From contig JACKLN010000001.1 in NCBI GenBank assembly GCA_024235855.1, positions 372,001-436,000 on the forward strand: a stretch of 64,000 nucleotides of DNA, given 5' to 3'. A program made the translations under genes and the position numbers. Below are positions 38,221 to 45,692 of the stretch, in pieces (within the stretch, counting starts at the first letter, position 1; the number at the start of each line of letters is the position of its first letter). The DNA is from Burkholderiaceae bacterium. Its GTDB lineage: Bacteria; Pseudomonadota; Gammaproteobacteria; Burkholderiales; Burkholderiaceae_C. Under the pieces are notes generated by a model. The model was not told the DNA's origin. It saw only the letters and a program-made list of their open reading frames with translations, and made no database searches.

Positions 38221-38299
38221 CGCCGCGTCTCCTTGACGTTGCCGCCTGACCTTACCATCGCGGCATGGCGACCTCCGCAACCCCCGGGCCTCTCCAGCC

Positions 38300-38845
38300 A
38301 TGAGCGACGTGACGCAGCTGCTGGCCGCCTGGCGGGGCGGCGACGCCCACGCACTGGAGCAGCTGACACCGCTGGTCTACCGCGAACTGCACCGCCTGGC
38401 GCGTGGTGCCATGCGCGGCGAGCGACCGGACCACACGCTGCAGACCACGGCACTGGTGCACGAGGCCTTCATCGCGCTGGCCGACGCCAAGGTGGACTGG
38501 GCCGACCGCGCGCACTTCTTCGCCATCGCGGCGCGCCAGATGCGGCGCATCCTCGTCAACCATGGTGAAGCGCACCGTGCCGCCAAGCGCGGCGGCGGGA
38601 TGGTCCACGCGCAACTCGACGACGCGCTGGACGTGGTGGGCACGCCCAGCGCCGAGATCAGCGACCTCGACGACGCGCTTCAGCGGCTGGAGGCCTTCGA
38701 CACGCGCAAGGCGCAGATCCTGGAGCTGCACTACTTCGGCGGCCTGACCTACGACGAGATGGCCGCCGTGATGCAACTCTCGCCCTCCACCATCGACACC
38801 GAGCTGCGCTTCGCGAAGGCCTGGCTGCGCGATCAGCTGGCCTGA
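38300..38845 (+). CDS. ECF-type RNA polymerase sigma factor
   Basis: The 181-residue protein belongs to the ECF family associated with protein kinases (Sig-70_X6 type). Region 2 is around PLVYRELHRLARGAMRGE and the TTALVHEAFIAL/RAHFFAIAARQMRRILV segment, and region 4 is FGGLTYDEMAAVMQLSPSTI with TELRFAKAWLRDQL. It carries no anti-sigma gene beside it. The divergent neighbour is a TPR Ser/Thr kinase, so control by phosphorylation is likely. Its stop is inside the end of the convergent PEP-CTERM gene (13-bp overlap). Confidence 0.93.
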   Translation: MSDVTQLLAAWRGGDAHALEQLTPLVYRELHRLARGAMRGERPDHTLQTTALVHEAFIALADAKVDWADRAHFFAIAARQMRRILVNHGEAHRAAKRGGGMVHAQLDDALDVVGTPSAEISDLDDALQRLEAFDTRKAQILELHYFGGLTYDEMAAVMQLSPSTIDTELRFAKAWLRDQLA

Positions 38846-39969
38846 TCGACGCGCCCGCCGTCGCCCATCAGCAGCCGCCGCCGGCGCATCAGCAGCGCGC
38901 CGCTGCCGGCCAGCATCAGCAGCAGCGACGCCGGCTCCGGCACCGGGGCCGCGAGCACCTCCACGCTGAACGCGGTGCCGGTGTCCAGCGGGCCGAAGGC
39001 GAGCTGGATCTCGGGGCTGCGGAACAGGTTCACGCCAGCGAGGTTGGCACGCAGGCGGTCGTCGGTGCAGGCGAAGTTGTCGTCGTCGGTGCCGAGGTCG
39101 CCGCAGTAGATGCCCACGCCGTATTCCACGTAGGCCAGCATGTCCATCGCGAACTGGGTCGTGAAGCGGTTGGCCAGGCTGAGGTCCAGGTAGCTGAAGT
39201 CCCAGGTGCCGGCGCTGCCGAGGTCGAAGCTCAGCCACTGCTCGGCCGAACTGTCCAGCGTCAGCGCCTGCAGCACCGTTTCGCCGCTGTCGCGGTGGCG
39301 CGCCTGCACCAGGCCGTTGAGACCGTCGAGCTTGAACTGCGCGTTCTGCCGCACGTCCAGGTCCACGCCGGCGCCGCCGGCCAGGCCGATGCCGAAGGTG
39401 GGCAGGCCGACGCCGATGCTCGCCGGCGTGAAGGCGTCGGAGCCGGTCAGCGACTGCGGCAGCGCCGCGGTGAAGCTGCGGTCGATGTCGAGCCGGTAGT
39501 CGACGTCCATCAGCGCCGGGTTCCAGCCGATGGGTACACCGAGGTTCAGGTTCAGGTGGGCGGAGACCTTGGCGTGCGCGCCGAGGTCGGTGTTGAACTG
39601 GCTGGCCAGGATGTTGCCGAAGAAGTCGAAGCCCACGTTGACTGCATTGCGCTGGTCCCAGGCCACGGTGTCGGCGAAGTCGGCGCCCAGCTGCGCGCCG
39701 ACCTGTGAACTCACCGTGCCACTGCTGGCACTCAGGCTGTACGAAATTCCCAGCGAATGGTTGCCGATGGCATAGCCGCTGGCGCCGAAACCGGCCGATC
39801 CGTCAGCGCCCCAGATGCTCTGGGTGCCACTGTTGAACAGCAACGACTGTTGGGCCGTGGCCGCCGTCGCGGGTGTCGCGGCGACCAGGCACAGTGCGGC
39901 GGCGGCCGCCAGTTGCCGAAGGCGCAGTGGGCGTGACGGGGTGGGCGGGGTCAGGTCAAGGGCGGTCAT
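38833..39969 (-). CDS. PEP-CTERM sorting-domain protein
   Basis: The 378-residue exported protein has an N-terminal signal (RLRQLAAAAALCLVAATPATA, cleavage near ATA-ATAQ). The body is rich in Gly/Ser/Asp/Asn and beta-strand, with no recognised catalytic domain. The C-terminal sorting signal is VPEPASLLLMLAGSGALLMRRRR, i.e. the VPEP motif, a hydrophobic helix and Arg cluster recognised by an exosortase, which is not encoded in this window. A short tail continues after the Arg cluster. Such proteins go to the outer surface or exopolysaccharide matrix. A GGAGGAAG ribosome site precedes the ATG. The function is unknown. Confidence 0.88.
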   Translation of the reverse strand: MTALDLTPPTPSRPLRLRQLAAAAALCLVAATPATAATAQQSLLFNSGTQSIWGADGSAGFGASGYAIGNHSLGISYSLSASSGTVSSQVGAQLGADFADTVAWDQRNAVNVGFDFFGNILASQFNTDLGAHAKVSAHLNLNLGVPIGWNPALMDVDYRLDIDRSFTAALPQSLTGSDAFTPASIGVGLPTFGIGLAGGAGVDLDVRQNAQFKLDGLNGLVQARHRDSGETVLQALTLDSSAEQWLSFDLGSAGTWDFSYLDLSLANRFTTQFAMDMLAYVEYGVGIYCGDLGTDDDNFACTDDRLRANLAGVNLFRSPEIQLAFGPLDTGTAFSVEVLAAPVPEPASLLLMLAGSGALLMRRRRLLMGDGGRVDQAS

Positions 39970-40052
39970 GGTCTTCCTCCGAGGGGCCTCCACGCGGGCC
40001 CGTACCGGAGAAAGCAGCAAATCGCCGGAGATTCCCCGGCGCAGCGATCGTG

Positions 40053-40637
40053 TCAGCCGCGCTCGAAGTGGAACACCGCGGTGCTGGCGCGCCAGTTCGG
40101 CCAGCGGTCGATGCGCCGGCCCTCGTGCAGGCCGAAGGCGTCGAGCACGCGCAGGCCGCACTGGCGCGCCAGCAGCTCGAAGTCGGCGAAGGTGCCCACG
40201 CGGATGTTGGGCGTGTCGAACCACTGGTAGGGCAGTGCCTTGGTCACCGGCATGCGCCCGCGCAGCACGCTCAGACGGTTGGGCCAGTGCGCGAAGTTCG
40301 GGAAGCTGACCACCGCCTGGTGGCCCACGCGCGCCGTCTCGCGCAGCAGCTGTTCCGTGTGGCGCAGGTTCTGCAGCGTGTCGAGCTGCAGCACGACGTC
40401 GAAGCTGTCGTCGTCGAACAGGCTCAGGCCGTCCTCGAGGTTGAGCTGCAGCACCTTCACGTCGCGCCGGATGCACTGCGCCACCATCGCGTCGTCGATC
40501 TCGATGCCGATGCCGCGGCAGCCGCGCTCGTCGCGCAGCTGCGCCAGGAAGGCGCCGCTGCCGCAGCCCAGGTCCAGCACGCGACTGCCGCGCGGCACCA
40601 GCTCGGCAATGTGGGCGAGGCCGCTGCGCGCGTCCAT
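40053..40637 (-). CDS. metW: MetW methyltransferase-fold protein
   Basis: The 194-residue protein is a class I methyltransferase fold with motif I VLDLGCGSGAFLAQL (about 20-34), FDVVLQLDTLQNLRHTEQLL and VSFPNFAHWPNRL, typical of MetW. In betaproteobacteria and Pseudomonas MetW is encoded with MetX and is needed for its activity in methionine synthesis. Its ATG overlaps the metX stop by one base (TGATG), so the two are translationally coupled. It is the last gene of the transcript led by the SAM-II riboswitch. Confidence 0.95.
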   Translation of the reverse strand: MDARSGLAHIAELVPRGSRVLDLGCGSGAFLAQLRDERGCRGIGIEIDDAMVAQCIRRDVKVLQLNLEDGLSLFDDDSFDVVLQLDTLQNLRHTEQLLRETARVGHQAVVSFPNFAHWPNRLSVLRGRMPVTKALPYQWFDTPNIRVGTFADFELLARQCGLRVLDAFGLHEGRRIDRWPNWRASTAVFHFERG

Positions 40638-41761
40638 CACGACACCTCCTTCGCGATGTTGTCGAAGTAGGCGCGCATGGCCGCGAAGTAGCGCGGGTCG
40701 TCGAGCAGGAAGGCGTCGTGGCCGTGCGGCGCGTCGATCTCGCAGTAGCTCACGCTGTGGCGGTTGTCCACCAGCGCCTTGACGATCTCGCGCGAACGCG
40801 CCGGCGCAAAGCGCCAGTCGGTGCTGAAGCTCACGAGCAGGAACTTGGCCGTCGCCGGCGCGAAGGCGCGCGCCAGGCTGCCGCCGTGCTCCCGCGCCGG
40901 GTCGAAGTAGTCCAGCGCCCGCGTGATCAGCAGGTAGGTGTTGGCGTCGAAGTAGCCGGCGAACTTCTCGCCCTGGTGGCGCAGGTAGCTCTCGATCTGG
41001 AACTCGATGGCCTGGGTGCTGTAGGCCAGGTGCTGCTCGCGGAGCTGGCGGCCGAACTTGGCCTCCATCGAGTCGTCCGACAGGTAGGTGATGTGGCCGA
41101 TCATGCGCGCCACGCGCAGGCCGCGCGCCGGCACCACGCCATGGCGGTAGAAGTGGCCGCCGTGGAAGTCGGGGTCGGTGACGATGGCGCGCCGCGCCAC
41201 CTCGTTGAAGGCGATGTTCTGCGCCGACAGGTTGGGCGCGGTGGCCACGGCCACGCAGTGGCGCAGGCGCGCCGGGTGGCGCAGGCTCCAGCTCAGCGCC
41301 TGCATGCCGCCCAGGCTGCCACCCAGCACCGCGGCCAGCTGGTCGATGCCCAGGCGGTCGAGCAGGCGGGCCTGGGCGTCCACCCAGTCCTCCACCGTCA
41401 TCACCGGGAAGTCCGCACCCCAGGGCTCGCCGGTGGCCGGGTTGACGTGCATGGGCCCGGTGGAGCCGAAGCAGGAACCCGGGTTGTTGACGCCGATGAC
41501 GAAGAAGCGGTCGGTGTCCACCGGCTTGCCCGGGCCGACCAGGTTGTCCCACCAGCCGCGCTGGCCGTCGGCATCGACACCGGCCACGTGGTGGCTGGCG
41601 TTGAGCGCGTGGCACACCAGCACGGCGTTGCTGCGCGCGGCGTTGAGTGTGCCGTAGGTCTCGTAGACCAGCGTGTAGTCCGCCAGTGCCGCGCCGCTTT
41701 GCAACGGCAGCGGCTCGGCGAAGTGCAGGCGCTGCGGTGTGACGAGTCCGAGGGAGGCCAT
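40637..41761 (-). CDS. metX: Homoserine O-acyltransferase MetX
   Basis: The 374-residue alpha/beta hydrolase fold has LVYETYGTLNAARSNAVLVCHAL, the nucleophile elbow GGSLGGMQAL with its Ser, and the late acidic and His residues (DWRFAP, IDAPHGHDAF) of the triad. It acylates homoserine, with acetyl- or succinyl-CoA; proteobacterial MetX enzymes with MetW are often succinyltransferases, and sequence alone does not settle it. The only in-frame ATG is at 41761. No Shine-Dalgarno site precedes it; instead the U-tract of a hairpin does. Control by the SAM-II riboswitch is expected to shut it off when SAM is high. Confidence 0.95.
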   Translation of the reverse strand: MASLGLVTPQRLHFAEPLPLQSGAALADYTLVYETYGTLNAARSNAVLVCHALNASHHVAGVDADGQRGWWDNLVGPGKPVDTDRFFVIGVNNPGSCFGSTGPMHVNPATGEPWGADFPVMTVEDWVDAQARLLDRLGIDQLAAVLGGSLGGMQALSWSLRHPARLRHCVAVATAPNLSAQNIAFNEVARRAIVTDPDFHGGHFYRHGVVPARGLRVARMIGHITYLSDDSMEAKFGRQLREQHLAYSTQAIEFQIESYLRHQGEKFAGYFDANTYLLITRALDYFDPAREHGGSLARAFAPATAKFLLVSFSTDWRFAPARSREIVKALVDNRHSVSYCEIDAPHGHDAFLLDDPRYFAAMRAYFDNIAKEVS

Positions 41762-41768
41762 GAACGAA

Positions 41769-41804
41769 GAAACCCGGTGCCGCCGGCAAAGGCGGACACC
41801 GGGT
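41769..41804 (-). terminator. Attenuator hairpin between the SAM-II aptamer and metX
   Basis: On the minus strand, ACCCGGTG-T-CCGCC pairs with GGCGG-CACCGGGT over 13 bp with a single bulged base, and the hairpin is followed directly by TTTCTTCG and then the metX ATG. It has the form of an intrinsic terminator. GTGTCCGC in its left arm can also pair with GCGGGCGC from the 3' side of aptamer stem P1, which gives a possible antiterminator. Confidence 0.75.
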
Positions 41805-41810
41805 CGGCCT

Positions 41811-41864
41811 CCCCTTTTAGCGGCATTTGATAAAGCGCCCGCAATCCGGAACAAATCGGCGCAT
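41811..41864 (-). promoter_or_regulatory. SAM-II riboswitch aptamer
   Basis: Read on the minus strand, the 54-nt element has the SAM-II layout: P1 stem GCGCC/GGCGC, loop GATTTG that can form the pseudoknot with CAAAT, then ATTGC, AAATG and the signature GCTAAAAGGGG at the 3' end. The consensus ends GCUAAAAAGGG. SAM-II binds S-adenosylmethionine and represses methionine genes, and it lies just before metX here as in alphaproteobacteria. A -10-like TATACT (41869-41874) sits immediately upstream, so transcription would start at the aptamer. Confidence 0.9.
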
Positions 41865-41868
41865 CGGG

Positions 41869-41874
41869 AGTATA
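41869..41874 (-). promoter_or_regulatory. -10 element of the metX leader promoter
   Basis: TATACT on the minus strand, seven or so bases before the first base of the SAM-II aptamer. No clear -35 element was found at a 16-18 bp spacing, so the full promoter is uncertain. Confidence 0.45.
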
Positions 41875-41938
41875 GCGACCGCGGTTATCGTCGCGCGCAG
41901 CAAGACGGCCGCCTCCGACGGCCGAAGGAGACCGCCCC

Positions 41939-43609
41939 ATGCACGAGTGGCTGCGCCGCCTGGACGCCTACTTTCCGGTGCGCTGGTGGGCCTGGCTGGC
42001 CTGCTCGGTGCTCTGGCTGCTGTCCACCTTCACCTGGGTGGCCTTCGGCGTCGGTGGCGGCCTGGCGCTGGTGGGCCTGTTCCTGACGTTGCTGGGCCTG
42101 CGCGACGCACGCCAGAAGCGCCATGCGGTGCTGCGCAACTACCCCGTCATCGGCCACCTGCGTTTCCTGCTGGAATTCATCCGCCCGGAGATCCGCCAGT
42201 ACTTCATCGAGGCCGACCACGAGGCGGCACCGTTCTCGCGCCAGCAGCGCAGCCTCGTCTACCAGCGCGCGAAGTCCGAGGGCGACAAGCGCCCCTTCGG
42301 CACCCAGCTCGACGTGCAGGCCGAGGGCTACGAGTGGATCAACCACTCGCTGGCACCCACGCAGCTGCCCAGTCACGACTTCCGCGTGACCATCGGCGAG
42401 GGCCGGGCGCAGCCGTACTCGGCCAGCGTGTTCAACATCTCGGCGATGAGCTTCGGCTCGCTGTCGGCCAACGCCATCCTCGCGCTCAACGGCGGCGCGA
42501 AGAAGGGCGGCTTCATGCACGACACCGGCGAGGGCTCGATCAGCCGCTACCACCGCGCGCACGGGGGCGACCTGGTCTGGGAGATCGGCTCGGGCTACTT
42601 CGGCTGCCGCGACGAGCAGGGCCGCTTCGACCCCGAGCGCTTCGCGCAGCAGGCCGCCGACCCGCAGGTGCGGCTCATCGAGATCAAGCTCAGCCAGGGC
42701 GCCAAGCCCGGCCACGGCGGCATGCTGCCCGGGCCGAAGGTGACGCCGGAGATCGCCGAGACGCGCGGCATCCCGGTGGGCGTGGACTGCATCAGCCCGT
42801 CGGCGCACAGCGCCTTCACGACGCCGGTGGAACTGCTGCAGTTCGTCGAGCGGCTGCGCGAGCTCTCCGGGGGCAAGCCCACCGGCTTCAAGCTGTGCAT
42901 CGGCCACCCCTGGGAGTGGTTCGCGATCTGCAAGGCGATGCTGGAGACCGGCATCCTGCCGGACTTCATCGTCGTCGACGGGGCCGAGGGCGGCACCGGC
43001 GCGGCGCCGCTGGAGTTCACCGACCATGTGGGTGCGCCGCTGCAGGAAGGCCTGCTGCTGGTGCACAACACACTCGTGGGGCTGAACCTGCGCGAGAAGA
43101 TCCGCATCGGCTGCGCCGGCAAGATCGTCAGCGCCTTCGACATCGCCCGCGCGATGGCGCTGGGCGCCGACTGGTGCAACTCGGCACGCGGCTTCATGTT
43201 CGCGCTCGGCTGCATCCAGGCGCAGAGCTGCCACACCGGCACCTGCCCCACCGGCGTGACCACGCAGGACCCCTGGCGCCAGCGCGCCCTGGTGGTGCCC
43301 GACAAGGCCGAGCGCGTCTACCGCTACCACCGCCACACGCTGCACGCGCTGCAGGAGCTCACCCAGGCCGCCGGCCTGGACCACCCGCGCGCGTTCACGA
43401 TGGCGCACATCGTGCGCCGCGTGAGCAAGAGCGACGTGCGTCTGCTGCGCAACCTGCTGCCGCAGGTGGCGCCGGGCGTGCTGCTGGCGGCCATGGAAGG
43501 CCGCGTGGACTGGCCGCACAACGTCTACCGGCTGTACTGGCCGCTGGCGTCCAGCGCCAGCTTCACGGCCGTGCCGGCCGAGGGCGAGGCGGCGGCGCTG
43601 AGCCGCTGA
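41939..43609 (+). CDS. Membrane-anchored FMN-binding glutamate-synthase-like protein
   Basis: The 556-residue protein begins with two adjacent membrane segments (about 16-52: WWAWLACSVLWLLSTF and VGGGLALVGLFLTLLG). A glutamate synthase FMN domain fills about 85-520, with FNISAMSFGSLSANAILALN, KKGGFMHDTGEGS, GAKPGHGGMLPGPKVTPEIA, VVDGAEGGTGAAPLEF, and a Cys cluster C-X5-C-X4-C in CIQAQSCHTGTC that in GltB holds a 3Fe-4S cluster. It lacks the N-terminal glutaminase domain of GltB, so it is not a conventional glutamate synthase. An AAGGAGA site precedes the ATG. It is divergent from the metX leader and lies 65 bp from its -10. The electron partner and true substrate are unknown. Confidence 0.9.
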   Translation: MHEWLRRLDAYFPVRWWAWLACSVLWLLSTFTWVAFGVGGGLALVGLFLTLLGLRDARQKRHAVLRNYPVIGHLRFLLEFIRPEIRQYFIEADHEAAPFSRQQRSLVYQRAKSEGDKRPFGTQLDVQAEGYEWINHSLAPTQLPSHDFRVTIGEGRAQPYSASVFNISAMSFGSLSANAILALNGGAKKGGFMHDTGEGSISRYHRAHGGDLVWEIGSGYFGCRDEQGRFDPERFAQQAADPQVRLIEIKLSQGAKPGHGGMLPGPKVTPEIAETRGIPVGVDCISPSAHSAFTTPVELLQFVERLRELSGGKPTGFKLCIGHPWEWFAICKAMLETGILPDFIVVDGAEGGTGAAPLEFTDHVGAPLQEGLLLVHNTLVGLNLREKIRIGCAGKIVSAFDIARAMALGADWCNSARGFMFALGCIQAQSCHTGTCPTGVTTQDPWRQRALVVPDKAERVYRYHRHTLHALQELTQAAGLDHPRAFTMAHIVRRVSKSDVRLLRNLLPQVAPGVLLAAMEGRVDWPHNVYRLYWPLASSASFTAVPAEGEAAALSR

Positions 43610-43618
43610 CGCCGCTGC

Positions 43619-44236
43619 TCAGGCCACCGGCGGGGCCGAGTCGATGAAGCTCTGGCGCGCCGAGAGCTTGTCGTGCAGCTTCTGCAGGTTGGGGTGGCTG
43701 CCGCGCCAGTCGATCTGCGGGAAGCGGAAGTCCAGGTAGCCCAGCGCGCAGCCCACGGCGATGTCGGCCAGCGTGAAGCTGTTGCCGTGGCACCAAGCCT
43801 TGTCGCCCAGGCCCTGGCTCATGGCCTTGAGCGCCGAGTGCACGGCGCGCATCTGGCGGTCGATCCAGGCCTGGGAACGCTCGCCATCGGCCCGGCCGGG
43901 CCAGGTGGCTTCCAGGCGGGCCAGGATGGCGGCATCGAGCACACCGTCGGCCAGCGCCTCCCAGGTGCGCACCTCCACGCGTTCGCGCCCGCTGCCGGGG
44001 ATCAGCTTGCCCACCGGGCTGAGCGTGTCCAGGTACTCGACGATGGCGCGCGAGTCGAACACCGCCTCGCCGCCTTCCATCACCAGGCAGGGCACCTTGC
44101 CCAGCGGGTTGTTCTTGATGACGGCGTCGCCGCTCCAGGGATCCTCGTAGGCCAGCTGGACCTCGAGCTTCTTCTCCGCCAGCACCACGCGCACCTTGCG
44201 CACGTAGGGGCTGGTCGGCGATCCGATGAGCTTCAT
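43619..44236 (-). CDS. Glutathione S-transferase family protein
   Basis: The 205-residue protein has an N-terminal thioredoxin-like domain (MKLIGSPTSPYVRKVRVVLAEK, with the active-site Ser region SPTSPY and KVPCLV with cis-Pro, AVFDSRAIVEYLD) and a C-terminal helical domain (about 88-205). It conjugates glutathione to electrophiles or acts in stress detoxification; the substrate is unknown. Another ATG three codons upstream is possible. It is convergent with the flavoprotein gene and is not linked functionally to the cytosine deaminase gene upstream. Confidence 0.9.
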   Translation of the reverse strand: MKLIGSPTSPYVRKVRVVLAEKKLEVQLAYEDPWSGDAVIKNNPLGKVPCLVMEGGEAVFDSRAIVEYLDTLSPVGKLIPGSGRERVEVRTWEALADGVLDAAILARLEATWPGRADGERSQAWIDRQMRAVHSALKAMSQGLGDKAWCHGNSFTLADIAVGCALGYLDFRFPQIDWRGSHPNLQKLHDKLSARQSFIDSAPPVA

Positions 44237-44275
44237 GGACGGCATGTTATGGAGGCTTCCCTGACGCCAGCCATT

Positions 44276-45565
44276 CTATCGAGGGGGGTGTCGCGTGAAG
44301 TCCACGGACGAGGGACGGCCCGGCAGGTCCAGGGTCATGGTGGCCGGCGCGCCGCGCGCCACGATGCGCCCGCCACGCACCACAGCGAGGCGGGCCGCCC
44401 GCAGGCGGATCGCCTCCTCGGGGCTGCGGGCCTGCAGCAGCACCATGTCGGCGCGAGCGCCCACTTCCAGGCCGTAGCCCGCCAGGCCGAGCGCCCGGGC
44501 CGCGTTCACGGTCACGGCATCGAAGCACTGGCGCATCGCCGCCAGCCCGGTCATCTGCGCCACGTGCAGGCCCATCGAGGCCACCTCCAGCATGTCGCCG
44601 GAGCCGCCGCTGTACCAGGGGTCCAGCACGCAGTCGTGCCCGAAGGCCACGTTGACGCCCGCGGCCAGCAGCTCGGGCACCCGGGTCATGCCGCGGCGCT
44701 TCGGGTAGGTGTCGTGGCGGCCCTGGAGCGTGATGTTGATCAGCGGGTTGGCCACCACGTGCAGCTGCGCCTCGGCCATCAGCGGGATCAGCTTTGACGC
44801 GTAGTAGTTGTCCATCGAGTGCATGGACGTGAGGTGCGACCCCGTCACGCGGCCCCGCAGGCCCAGCCGTTGCGTGTGCAGGGCGAGCGTCTCGACGTGG
44901 CGCGACAGCGGGTCGTCGCTCTCGTCGCAGTGCATGTCCACGCGCAGGCCGCGTTCGGCGGCCAGTTCGCACAGCAGCTTCACGCTCTCGGCGCCTTCGG
45001 CCATCGTGCGCTCGAAATGCGGGATGCCGCCGACCACGTCGACCCCCAGGTCCAGCGCGCGCTTCAGGGTGTCCAGCGCGCCCGGGCTGCGCAGCACGCC
45101 GTCCTGCGGGAAGGCCACCAGCTGCAGGTCCAGGTAGGGCTTCACCTGCGCGCGCACGTGCAGCAGTGCTTCCACGGCCAGCAGCCGGGGGTCGCAGACA
45201 TCCACGTGCGAGCGGATGGCGCCGATGCCGCGGGCCACCGCCCAGTCGCAGTAGGCCAGGGCGCGCTCGACGATGGCCTCCTGGGTCAGCAGCGGCTTGA
45301 GCTCGCCCCACAGCGCAATGCCTTCCAGCAGCGTGCCGCTGGCGTTCACGCGCGGCAGGCCGTAGGACAGCGTGGCGTCCATGTGGAAGTGGGCATCCAC
45401 GAACGGCGGGCTCAGCAGCCAGCCGCCCGCATCCAGGGTCTCGGCGCCGGCAAGGGTCGGCAGGCCCGGGCCGATGGCGGCGATGCGGCCGTCCTGCAGC
45501 AGCAGGTCGACGCCGGTGCGACCGTCGGGCAGCGTGGCGTGGCGGATCAGCAAGGGAGCGGTCAT
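44276..45565 (-). CDS. codA: Cytosine deaminase
   Basis: The 429-residue amidohydrolase has the metal-binding VDAHFHMDATLSYG (about 56-69), MHCDESDD with His and the catalytic Glu, and VAFGHDCVLDPWYSGGSGD with the late Asp; these match E. coli CodA in place and length (427). It converts cytosine to uracil in the cytoplasm. A GAGGAGA ribosome site is six bases before the ATG. It lies near upp and the URC genes, so uracil formed here can be made into UMP. Related enzymes deaminate other ring nitrogens (isoguanine, creatinine-like rings), so substrate is likely but not certain. Confidence 0.85.
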   Translation of the reverse strand: MTAPLLIRHATLPDGRTGVDLLLQDGRIAAIGPGLPTLAGAETLDAGGWLLSPPFVDAHFHMDATLSYGLPRVNASGTLLEGIALWGELKPLLTQEAIVERALAYCDWAVARGIGAIRSHVDVCDPRLLAVEALLHVRAQVKPYLDLQLVAFPQDGVLRSPGALDTLKRALDLGVDVVGGIPHFERTMAEGAESVKLLCELAAERGLRVDMHCDESDDPLSRHVETLALHTQRLGLRGRVTGSHLTSMHSMDNYYASKLIPLMAEAQLHVVANPLINITLQGRHDTYPKRRGMTRVPELLAAGVNVAFGHDCVLDPWYSGGSGDMLEVASMGLHVAQMTGLAAMRQCFDAVTVNAARALGLAGYGLEVGARADMVLLQARSPEEAIRLRAARLAVVRGGRIVARGAPATMTLDLPGRPSSVDFTRHPPR

Positions 45566-45692
45566 CGGGTCTCCTCGGGGTCTGCAACGATGCTACGGCA
45601 GGCATCTGGCGCTACGATCTGCGGCACAAACCAACAACTTCGCCCCGGCAGCGCCAGCATGACCGGGCCTTCACCCGAGGGAGAACCGCACC

